DNA from: an uncultured Prevotellaceae bacterium
Lineage (GTDB): Bacteria; Bacteroidota; Bacteroidia; Bacteroidales; Muribaculaceae
Direction of reading: 5' to 3'
Assembly (NCBI GenBank): GCA_900318345.1
Contig: ONKD01000011.1
Span: 140,355 to 204,354 of the forward strand
DNA length: 64,000 nucleotides
The first letter of the stretch is position 1, and every line of letters begins with the position of its first letter. The notes under the pieces were generated by a model that searched no databases, was not told the origin of the DNA, and saw nothing but the letters and a program-made list of their open reading frames with translations. Shown piece after piece: positions 56,977 to 64,000 of the stretch. The translations under genes were made by a program, and so were the position numbers.

Positions 56977-58944
56977 TTATAATAAATCTATCAAAGTTTT
57001 ATTCAACTGCTGATCAGGAGTAAAAGACTCAATATAATTCTTTGATACTTTTAGTGCCTTTAATCGTTCAACAACTCCTTTTCTGAGTTTCTTACATTTA
57101 TCCCATTCTTGCCATGGCAAAACACTGCCTGTATACGACCTTATTTTATCCCAACTACTCCAACTGAGAGCACTTTTAGCTGCCAACTGATATATTGGGT
57201 AGAATGCCTTTTTTAGATAAGCTAAGGCAATTGCATCATTCCAATTATATGATAGCAAGAAAAGGAATGTATAGTACTTATCAGGACCGTCATAAGAACT
57301 ATTTGCAAATGCTTTCCAAGCAGAACTTGAGCTTTGTTTTACGTCTATAGAATTTGGAGAGACATTCGTCATAATAAATTCAACAACAACTTTATTTAAT
57401 GAATCGCGTCCATTCATCCAATCTGCAATCTGATCAAAATGAGTAAAACAATAAACACGTAAGCTATTATCCAAGATATATTGAACACTAGCACTAAGAT
57501 ATTCCATAACAAGATATACCAGATCAGGTACAACAGAAATGAAACGATCCTTCATCGTTTCATCAATATGATAATGCTTATACAATACTACTAAGAATAA
57601 CTTATCCCACTTATCGAAATAAATATTACTGTTCTTCTGGAAGATCTCATATGTTGATAAGAACCTGTCCTCTGGAAAATCAACCCATATAGATACAGAT
57701 AGTAATTGAGGGCATAAAGTCACCAATGATATGTAAGTTGGCCAATCCTGTGATGATATTTTAACCAAATCATCCAATTGAAGAAACTTGTATGAATTTT
57801 CTAAGGTTCTTTTGCCATACTGATTGAAATAATCTTTTTGCAACAAATTTGATAAGAGACGAATGTATGAGTCCTTATCTTCACGGGCATGTCTAATTAC
57901 GCGTTGTTCAAATTCGTTGAGACTATAATCAAGAGATTGTGATGCTTTAAATGTGGCAATGTCAAGAAGTATATTTTCCTCGCTGTCGAACACCCTAGAC
58001 ACGCGTTCGCTCATGAAAGATTTTTTTACGTTCAATCCCTCACCACTAGGAAATGACTCTGCTATAATTGACAATATGTCCTTGTAGCGTAAGGCAGACG
58101 AATCCGCAGACATAGCCTTATCCAAACATTCTGATAAGTAAGCTACGGAACATAATTTAGAAATACTACTGCCAATATCTCCAGAGAATAATCGCAAGAA
58201 CTTTGGCATACCTTTGTCATTATTCAGAATTGCATGGCCCAGTGATCTTATTCCTTCATTGAAATTGGATGTCTCTAATCCTCCTACATCATTCGCAGTT
58301 AATAAAGGAACTGAATTGTGATTCGCAAACTGTAATGAGGATTTAACTCTTGGGAAATGACGTCCTGATGCTGAACCTGAGCAAAAAGCTACTCTTGCTA
58401 AGATGCCTACAGGAAGATACTGTACAAGGCACAAACATAGATTCTGATAGAAATCGGATGAGCGCTCTATAGCAAAACATCTGGATGATTGTAGAAGTTG
58501 AACAAGTATATACATTATTTGCACCTGGGAGATCTGATTGCTTGCAAGAAAGCCCGCATCCATATGAGATTGATCACCAGATAGTTCAAATGCATAATTA
58601 TAGTTGTGATGGCTGTCATTATTAGGTCGTTGAAAGAGAGGTAACAGTTGACGGAAATCAAAATTAGTTTCCAAATTTTCCAAATCAACAAGGAATGTGT
58701 GCGTCCACACACACCCAGGGCGAGGCATCTCATTGGCATACCAACTCTTAGCAATAGCATAATATTTGCCATCGGGGAGGGGATAGCCCATAATATAAGA
58801 ACTATCACCATTCGCATCACCACTATACTCTGTCCAATCGCTCATCACTTTTAACAAGTCGTCATCAATACTTGGTAGTGTTAATGACGAAGCCAAAAGA
58901 GTGTGCCCTTGGTTATAGCCGTGTAGTGCCTGATGAATGATCAT
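56977..58944 (-). CDS. GAP1-like large protein (GTPase-associated protein with GAP1-N1-type N-terminus)
   Basis: The 655-residue protein opens with MIIHQALHGYNQGHTLLASS, the signature of the GAP1 N-terminal domain, then YYAIAKSWYANEMPRPGCVW and THTFLVDLENLE (about 63-95). The remainder is alpha-helical with no enzymatic motif that I can see. GAP1 proteins were named from their constant association with pairs of GTPases in predicted NTP-dependent conflict systems; they are thought to regulate or scaffold the GTPases. Here two P-loop GTPase genes precede it directly (9-bp gap). AT-rich composition sets it apart from the host genes. Confidence 0.8.
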   Translation of the reverse strand: MIIHQALHGYNQGHTLLASSLTLPSIDDDLLKVMSDWTEYSGDANGDSSYIMGYPLPDGKYYAIAKSWYANEMPRPGCVWTHTFLVDLENLETNFDFRQLLPLFQRPNNDSHHNYNYAFELSGDQSHMDAGFLASNQISQVQIMYILVQLLQSSRCFAIERSSDFYQNLCLCLVQYLPVGILARVAFCSGSASGRHFPRVKSSLQFANHNSVPLLTANDVGGLETSNFNEGIRSLGHAILNNDKGMPKFLRLFSGDIGSSISKLCSVAYLSECLDKAMSADSSALRYKDILSIIAESFPSGEGLNVKKSFMSERVSRVFDSEENILLDIATFKASQSLDYSLNEFEQRVIRHAREDKDSYIRLLSNLLQKDYFNQYGKRTLENSYKFLQLDDLVKISSQDWPTYISLVTLCPQLLSVSIWVDFPEDRFLSTYEIFQKNSNIYFDKWDKLFLVVLYKHYHIDETMKDRFISVVPDLVYLVMEYLSASVQYILDNSLRVYCFTHFDQIADWMNGRDSLNKVVVEFIMTNVSPNSIDVKQSSSSAWKAFANSSYDGPDKYYTFLFLLSYNWNDAIALAYLKKAFYPIYQLAAKSALSWSSWDKIRSYTGSVLPWQEWDKCKKLRKGVVERLKALKVSKNYIESFTPDQQLNKTLIDLL

Positions 58945-58953
58945 ATTATCAAG

Positions 58954-59742
58954 TTAAATCAGTGAACTCAAAGGAAGTGTCAAGTCATATGACTTAATGC
59001 CATCTTCAGTAACAACGAATGAACGTTGCCCGTTTTCGGTTTTCTCGATAAGTGATTCCACATTTTCAGTAGAATAAATATCTCCTTGAGCACTAATACC
59101 AAACAATTTTGCATCAGGAAAATACCTCTTGATAAAATTGTTCATGAATCTTGAATTCTGCTTAAGATACTCACGCGGATTGGAATAATCATTCTGATAC
59201 ACATCCCACGCTGTGAAACAAATAGCGAGTTTCTTCCAAGGAAAGAGGTTGTGTAGTTCTTTCAAGATTAGAACATTCTGTACTTCATTTGAAATGTCCT
59301 TCATATCAAATGATGGTAGTTTTGTGTCCTTTATTGTATCATCATTTTGAAATTGATCAGCAAAAACAGATGAATTAAGGTCCTTTATAAACAGCATCAA
59401 TGAGTCTGGTTCGCTATCCCAGTCTTTAATAAGTTGAGACTGTTTTTGGACAATAGCCTGAAAGTTCTCTCCGGCTATATCGGGAAGGGATACAGAAATG
59501 ACATTTCCATCGGTATTGCGCTTAAGGCTTAGCTCAATGTTTGTGGCTCCGCCAATTTGCGTTCTATCAACTTCCTTGATGCTTAGCCATGGTTGCTGGA
59601 GTCTATTGAGATAAGAAAAGTCTGCAGGGATTTCAGCAAATGAAAGAGCTTGGCCCTCAACAGGATTACTCAGTAGATAAGACAGAGCTCCGATAAATGT
59701 GGTTTTACCAGTACTTGGCATGCCTGCTATTAAACACTTCAT
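58954..59742 (-). CDS. P-loop GTPase of the conflict system (DO-GTPase-like, 262 aa)
   Basis: The protein opens with Walker A GMPSTGKT (7-14), has DIAG (88-91) as the G3/Walker B motif and TAWD (177-180) in the place of the G4 NKxD motif, so base recognition by Asp180 is plausible. GIS followed by AQGD (about 210) may be the G5 region. The sequence ends right after the fold. With the upstream GTPase it forms the paired-GTPase arrangement of GAP1 systems. Switching or nucleotide-dependent assembly is inferred. Confidence 0.82.
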   Translation of the reverse strand: MKCLIAGMPSTGKTTFIGALSYLLSNPVEGQALSFAEIPADFSYLNRLQQPWLSIKEVDRTQIGGATNIELSLKRNTDGNVISVSLPDIAGENFQAIVQKQSQLIKDWDSEPDSLMLFIKDLNSSVFADQFQNDDTIKDTKLPSFDMKDISNEVQNVLILKELHNLFPWKKLAICFTAWDVYQNDYSNPREYLKQNSRFMNNFIKRYFPDAKLFGISAQGDIYSTENVESLIEKTENGQRSFVVTEDGIKSYDLTLPLSSLI

Positions 59743-59744
59743 AG

Positions 59745-60644
59745 TTATTTCTTTTTATTAATCATTTCATTAACCCAGTCAAGACTTGATGCCTGAGGCT
59801 GGTTCGAGGTTTCTTCAACCGTATGCAGTATAATATCTTCGAAAAGACTTATAAGCTTGTTGTTGTTTTTCAAACTATTTGCACGAATTTCAAAGGTTTG
59901 ACCAATCTTAAGATTAATGATATCCTCAAAATTTGTAATCAGCTTCTCCTTTTCTTTTCCAAATTTGTTTTCATCATTAACCTTATCAATCTTATTGAAC
60001 ACCAATTGCAATTTGGTTTTACGAACAAACAAGCCGTTTTCCTTCATATTCCTGAGGAGCTGCTGGTATTGAGTGGTTAGCGAAAGCCGTTGTTCATTGC
60101 AAAGCTTTTCAGAATCAACAAAGAACATGATTCTATCAGCATTCTTGATTAAGATATCATCTGCAATTTTACCCTTTTTTGCAGCATAGTCCGCATAATC
60201 CTCACCAGAATGATCGGAAATGACAACAAGCTTATCTCCATACTGTGGATGACTGAGATGAAATGTAAGCAAATAAGGTTCGCCAAGAACAGTACGCTTG
60301 GTTTCTGGGGCTATTTCAATATTGCGGTCATTCAATCTACGAAGGAAAGATCTTCGTTCTAACCCTACCAAGGTCTCAGAATCATAGAAAGCATATCCTG
60401 CAATATCTTCTTTTTGAAGTAGAGTCTGGTAAAATGAAGAAACAAATGATGTTTTACCATAGCCAACAAATCCCACAAGAACGGTAATCTCTGGTTTGCT
60501 TGATGACATCAAGGCATTGATCTTCTGGTCGTCACTCATAGCTTCTCCTATGAATTGACCAATATTATCAGCTCTTTCTGCTGGCTTTACAGCAGGCACT
60601 TCAGCTGGATTTACACCTGTAATAAGTTCTATCTTGTCGTCCAT
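59745..60644 (-). CDS. P-loop GTPase of the conflict system, partner (299 aa)
   Basis: The G motifs are all visible: Walker A GFVGYGKTS (58-66), DHSG (144-147) as G3, and NKID (217-220) as a canonical G4. A ~50-residue N-terminal extension and a ~40-residue C-terminal helical tail frame the domain. The start codon overlaps the preceding stop by one base and the next GTPase begins 2 bp after its stop, so the two are made together. This pairing is the hallmark of the GAP1/double-GTPase systems. The membrane or target partner is unknown. Confidence 0.85.
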   Translation of the reverse strand: MDDKIELITGVNPAEVPAVKPAERADNIGQFIGEAMSDDQKINALMSSSKPEITVLVGFVGYGKTSFVSSFYQTLLQKEDIAGYAFYDSETLVGLERRSFLRRLNDRNIEIAPETKRTVLGEPYLLTFHLSHPQYGDKLVVISDHSGEDYADYAAKKGKIADDILIKNADRIMFFVDSEKLCNEQRLSLTTQYQQLLRNMKENGLFVRKTKLQLVFNKIDKVNDENKFGKEKEKLITNFEDIINLKIGQTFEIRANSLKNNNKLISLFEDIILHTVEETSNQPQASSLDWVNEMINKKK

Positions 60645-61579
60645 TATTCTTCTAATTTTTCAATCATTTGTTCAGTAAGCAGTTCATAATAAAGATATAT
60701 GCCAAACTCAATAACATTTAGCTTCCTCTGTAAAAGGAAATCTGAATTTTTAACTTGTTCTTTATTTATCAATCTCAAAAGTACTGATGTGCCAGTATTG
60801 ATGTCTCTTGATAATGGCTCGATATCTTTCAATATATTAGATAGCATTTTATTTTTTTTCTCGCCATTAGCACTTTGGATGATATAAGCTTCTGCATCAT
60901 AATTATAATATAAATATTGATAACTATCTACTAGTCTTGTTATGATGCTATACACTCTGACAAAAGGATTTGAGATATTGAGTAATTCCTGATTTTTCAA
61001 TAGTTCGTCACATCTATAGTAAGCTGCATCTTTCGCAATTGTTTGTAAGTCTTTGATTTGCAGTTTATTAAGCTTGTTTTCGTCGTTGCCTGTGCGAAAT
61101 TTAGCAATGATACTGATAATAGATGTGGAAAGCACCTCTCCGGTTGTGTCATGCTCTGACAAATAGTTTGTAATATGGAATTTATATATTTCCCTAATTA
61201 CCACTTCATTAGACAGCTCATTCCAACGTCCTTTAGCCAAAATCATTGCATTCATGAACATTGTTGCATAGAGATGCTGCTTCAAATCATCGCTTTCTTC
61301 AAGAACTGTAAGATAGACAGAGAACAGAGATAGACGTGCTATGACATTGGTTGGAAGGGTTGTTAATTCTGAATCATTATCTTTTAAAGTATTAGCGACA
61401 TAATCAGAAAAATCTTCAGAAACAATACCCGTGATAAATGATAAAGAACATTCATCTATCTTAACGAACAAATCGTTTTCTTTATAAGAACGGCATATAG
61501 TGACAAGTTGTGTCAACAACTCGTTGTCATATGGAATTGCTACAGCTCCATCTAATATTATAGCTAATTTTCGTTCCAT
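60644..61579 (-). CDS. Helical protein of the GTPase-centred system (GASH-like)
   Basis: The 311-residue protein is almost entirely alpha-helical with no enzyme motif (IARLSLFSVYLTVLEESDDL, NPFVRVYSIITRLVDSYQYL, FGIYLYYELLTEQMIEKLEE). It lies 4 bp after the phosphoesterase gene and overlaps the GTPase start by one base. Its size, position and all-helical nature fit the GTPase-associated system helical domain described for such operons, but I assign it by context rather than by sequence motif. Confidence 0.65.
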   Translation of the reverse strand: MERKLAIILDGAVAIPYDNELLTQLVTICRSYKENDLFVKIDECSLSFITGIVSEDFSDYVANTLKDNDSELTTLPTNVIARLSLFSVYLTVLEESDDLKQHLYATMFMNAMILAKGRWNELSNEVVIREIYKFHITNYLSEHDTTGEVLSTSIISIIAKFRTGNDENKLNKLQIKDLQTIAKDAAYYRCDELLKNQELLNISNPFVRVYSIITRLVDSYQYLYYNYDAEAYIIQSANGEKKNKMLSNILKDIEPLSRDINTGTSVLLRLINKEQVKNSDFLLQRKLNVIEFGIYLYYELLTEQMIEKLEE

Positions 61580-61583
61580 AAAA

Positions 61584-62840
61584 TTATTTCATGTTATTCC
61601 ACAACTCAATAAGGCGACCTTCATCCTCCATCTTATTTAAGAAGCGTATGCTATTTTCATTTATCGTTTCATTTTCATCAAAATCGGCACCAATTAAAGC
61701 TTTGCGATTCTTGCTCTGCAAGAATTTTACTCTAATCTGACGCAATGTTATTCCTTCTGGTAAAATCACCTTGGGTGCAGGAGACTCCTGTTTCCACCTA
61801 TTGACATGTTTTTTCAAGTCAACAATATACGTATTGCAGCTTTCTGCATCTTCCTCAAACTTATCATCTTCCTCGTTGTATTTCTGTACTCTGAGTGCAA
61901 CATGAAGCTCGTCGGATTTGTCATCTTTTGGCATAACATTCAATTCTAAAATATTATATATGCTGAAATAATCATTACTTCCCTCTGCTGATGGTGGTTG
62001 AAGTGCTCCTGACTCAATTCGCACAGCATTGTGAGCAGAAGAAGCGGAACGATGGAGATGCCCATAAATCTGCAATTGGAAATTCTGATCTAATGTGGCT
62101 TCAATCTCATCGTTGTCAACCAAGTATGTCAAAGGATGGTGCATCATTACAATATTGATGCATCCTTCTGTATCCGCAATAGCGTTATAACTTAATGATG
62201 GGAGGAACTGTTTGTGCCCATTGCCATTATCTTTTAAATCATCCCAATCAGAAATGAGCGATGTATTTAAGCAAAATAAATAAACATGATAATTCCCCAG
62301 ATCCTTTAACGGTGATTTCAAATATAATTTATCTGTTGTTATATCAAAATTTGTTTCATTTGGATGAACAACAATCTTCTGCATCATTGGTTCTGCGCTA
62401 TCAAAGCTAAAGGCAAAATCATGGTAGTCCGTGAAAGGACGATAAAGCAGTTTGAAACTATTGAAGTCTTTATAAAGTAATTGAGTAAATTTCTCATCAG
62501 GATTTGCTGATTCACATGAAAGCCCTGCATTAATCAGATGTCGTAATTCGGGATTATGAGATACGAAATTCTTGTCATGATTGCCAGGTACCACATAAAC
62601 ACAATCAGTAGTGCATTTAACGATATCGCAGATTCTTTTAATTAATTTGAAAGCAATATCAAATTCGTCTTTTGCGCCCGTATTAGCAACATCACCACTA
62701 ATCAGGATATAGTCAAAGCCTCCTTTTTCTGTAACATAATCCTCCAAATCTTTCAAAAAAGCTCTACGCATCTTAGCGTTAGGATCTTGCTCTTCAGGAG
62801 CAGCAATGAAATGAATGTCTGATAAAATAAGGAATTTCAT
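61584..62840 (-). CDS. Calcineurin-like metallophosphoesterase of the GTPase-centred system
   Basis: The 418-residue protein has the complete two-metal phosphoesterase set: SDIHF (7-11), ISGDVANTG (GD at 49-50), PGNHD (85-89), IVMMHHPLTY and LQIYGHLHRS. The N-terminal ~270 residues form the catalytic domain; the C-terminal part (RVQKYNEEDDKFEEDAESCN and onward) is a system-specific extension ending in helices. In conflict systems these domains are predicted nucleases or cyclic-nucleotide phosphodiesterases, so this is the likeliest effector. It is the first gene of the tightly packed operon. Confidence 0.9.
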   Translation of the reverse strand: MKFLILSDIHFIAAPEEQDPNAKMRRAFLKDLEDYVTEKGGFDYILISGDVANTGAKDEFDIAFKLIKRICDIVKCTTDCVYVVPGNHDKNFVSHNPELRHLINAGLSCESANPDEKFTQLLYKDFNSFKLLYRPFTDYHDFAFSFDSAEPMMQKIVVHPNETNFDITTDKLYLKSPLKDLGNYHVYLFCLNTSLISDWDDLKDNGNGHKQFLPSLSYNAIADTEGCINIVMMHHPLTYLVDNDEIEATLDQNFQLQIYGHLHRSASSAHNAVRIESGALQPPSAEGSNDYFSIYNILELNVMPKDDKSDELHVALRVQKYNEEDDKFEEDAESCNTYIVDLKKHVNRWKQESPAPKVILPEGITLRQIRVKFLQSKNRKALIGADFDENETINENSIRFLNKMEDEGRLIELWNNMK

Positions 62841-62940
62841 ATATTTAAAAATATATAAATGATTTTTTAAGACTCTTGAAACTATGGCAAAATACTATTA
62901 GTTCAGATCCTTGGTTTCTCAAACTTAAAAAACGATGTGT

Positions 62941-63165
62941 TTATATTAAAACCGTATATCTTGATTCATAAATATTTACCATGCGTGGGTAAAAACTGCA
63001 AAACTCGAATGCACAAGAATAACTAAAGAAGTTTTTAACAAAGACCGTTTTGCTTAAACGATGGCGTTCAAAGACCTGTGTGAATCCAGCTTCTATTGAA
63101 TTTAAAAGGGCATCGAGGAATTCTCTAGCCTTTTTGCCTAAAAATATATCGATATCCTTATCCAT
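62941..63165 (-). CDS. Small hypothetical protein at the head of the operon (74 aa)
   Basis: The protein begins MDKDIDIFLGKKAREFLDAL and ends in an aromatic and Cys-rich stretch (FFSYSCAFEFCSFYPRMVNI). I recognise no family; the helical start followed by a different-looking end could mean a frameshifted or truncated gene. A full consensus promoter lies 30 bp upstream. The operon's first gene starts 100 bp downstream without an obvious promoter of its own, so this frame may lie on the operon leader. Confidence 0.5.
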   Translation of the reverse strand: MDKDIDIFLGKKAREFLDALLNSIEAGFTQVFERHRLSKTVFVKNFFSYSCAFEFCSFYPRMVNIYESRYTVLI

Positions 63166-63194
63166 AAAGATGCCATTTTTATATTAATGAGTTA

Positions 63195-63225
63195 CAAAGA
63201 TAGCTCTAATTCTTGAAATAGACAA
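63195..63225 (-). promoter_or_regulatory. Promoter upstream of the GTPase-centred operon
   Basis: On the minus strand TTG (complement of 63223-63225), a 20-bp spacer and TATCTTTG (complement of 63195-63202) match the full consensus. Confidence 0.7.
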
Positions 63226-63900
63226 GGGAAATGTAATCTTTTGGACTAATCTGATTTGAAAATGTAGATTTAGTCTCTATCAAAAGACCTTTTCCATCAA
63301 TTAATTACACCTAACTTGGGTTATCCTAAGTAGATTAAAGATGTATGGCGGGAATAGATCTACAGTGACATATATTTCAATTGTGGAAATGTCTACCTAT
63401 AAGGATTGTTTGATGCGAATATCAAAACGAGATGAATACCATTGGGCATTCGAGAGATAGTTAGGATTAAAAAGTCTGACTTGGTGCCTATATGGTTTTT
63501 TATGTTTTAAAACTCATGGCTTGTCGCGAGAAAATTGTATCTATGTGTAGCGGTTCTGAAACACAATTGATTACGATATCATATTGCTATAAAGAGGTGT
63601 AGCGATTCTGTCGCCTTATGTAGCAAAGTGTAACTATAATTGTTTAAAGTGTGTGTTGAATGGAGCCTGAGCTAGAGAATGCTCATTCAACCTTTCTCGC
63701 TATATTGTTTTAATTATATTCGCGTCCATCTTTATATATTTTTCTCTCAGCCATTAGTATCTGTAACTAGTTGTATTTCAATTGACTAGGATTGAAAAGA
63801 TGATGACGTGATAGTGGTTGTTTTATGGGGAGAGAAAATAGTGCAGGTTTAATGTTTTAAACTTGTTCAGGCGTGGGTAAATACAATTGCAATAAGATTT
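63226..63900. other. Non-coding AT-rich stretch with a hairpin
   Basis: I see no gene in these 675 bp. GTTGAATGGAGC (63655-63666) pairs with GCTCATTCAAC (63681-63691) with one bulge. GTGTAGCG-TTCTG occurs twice about 50 bp apart. It separates the operon from a gene entering from the right. Confidence 0.5.
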
Positions 63901-64000
63901 TTATTTGAGTGATTTTTGATATTCCTCCTGGTATGGTCGTATGAAGTCGTCAAGCGAGGTGATGCCCATCTTCCTGGCTATCTTTTTCTTCTTGTTCGAG
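63901..64000 (-). CDS. C-terminal end of a minus-strand gene (5' part outside window)
   Basis: The frame is open from the right edge and stops with TAA at 63903-63901. The visible 32 residues include KKKKIARKMGITSLDDFIRP and end in YQKSLK. They are too few to assign a family. The basic start and G+C content nearer to the chromosomal average suggest it may lie beyond the AT-rich island. Confidence 0.5.
   Translation of the reverse strand, partial: SNKKKKIARKMGITSLDDFIRPYQEEYQKSLK

Overview
The window looks like Bacteroidales chromosome, probably a gut Muribaculaceae or Prevotellaceae relative; the family is inference. Nearly every promoter that can be read has the Bacteroidetes form (a TTG or TTTG element, about 20 bp, then TAnnTTTG). 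Shine-Dalgarno sequences are mostly absent. The gene content (GH97, GH109, BspA-type leucine-rich repeats, dockerin-like EF-hand modules, the murB-murA pair) fits that order.

Layout. 1-5.1 kb: tandem POT-type peptide transporters, hpt-adk, tRNA-Leu(TAA) and a convergent NAD(P)HX repair gene. 5.3-19 kb: four exported proteins that all carry dockerin-like modules (CotH-kinase protein, PPAD-like peptidylarginine deiminase, pectate-lyase-type beta-helix protein, BspA-like LRR protein). This group is interrupted by a 5.5 kb integrative element (9000-14536) in the 3' end of tRNA-Lys(TTT). The element has a tyrosine integrase, a hypothetical gene, an AlpA/excisionase-like HTH gene, a DUF3987 primase/helicase-like gene, an iteron array around an AT-rich core, a second HTH gene and a 54-codon gene. 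No relaxase or capsid gene is seen, so its plan resembles phage satellites of the int-alpA-pri-ori type.

19-27 kb: two GtrB-like glycosyltransferases and three large DUF6056-like membrane proteins, with frr embedded among them. 27-35 kb: M16 protease with an S24 repressor, iron alcohol dehydrogenase, AlkD, glmS and a uracil/xanthine permease. 35-43 kb: beta-carbonic anhydrase operon with an AlkZ-like gene, two ECF sigma modules, a GNAT-zinc-ribbon fusion, and a ClbS/DfsB plus secreted esterase operon. 43-52 kb: GH109 with a NahK-like sugar kinase (likely GalNAc salvage), murB-murA, and GH97 with an exported FAD oxidoreductase.

53.2-64 kb is visibly AT-richer and reads as a defence or accessory island. 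It holds a hypothetical gene and a GIY-YIG gene that share a 132-bp upstream repeat, a DUF234-type ATPase bordered by alternating palindromes, and a tight six-gene minus-strand operon (62840 down to 56547). That operon encodes a calcineurin-like phosphoesterase, a helical protein, two P-loop GTPases, a large GAP1-like protein and a small terminal protein. It matches the plan of the GTPase-centred biological-conflict systems predicted by comparative genomics, for which I know of little experimental work, and it is the best candidate for an under-described system here.
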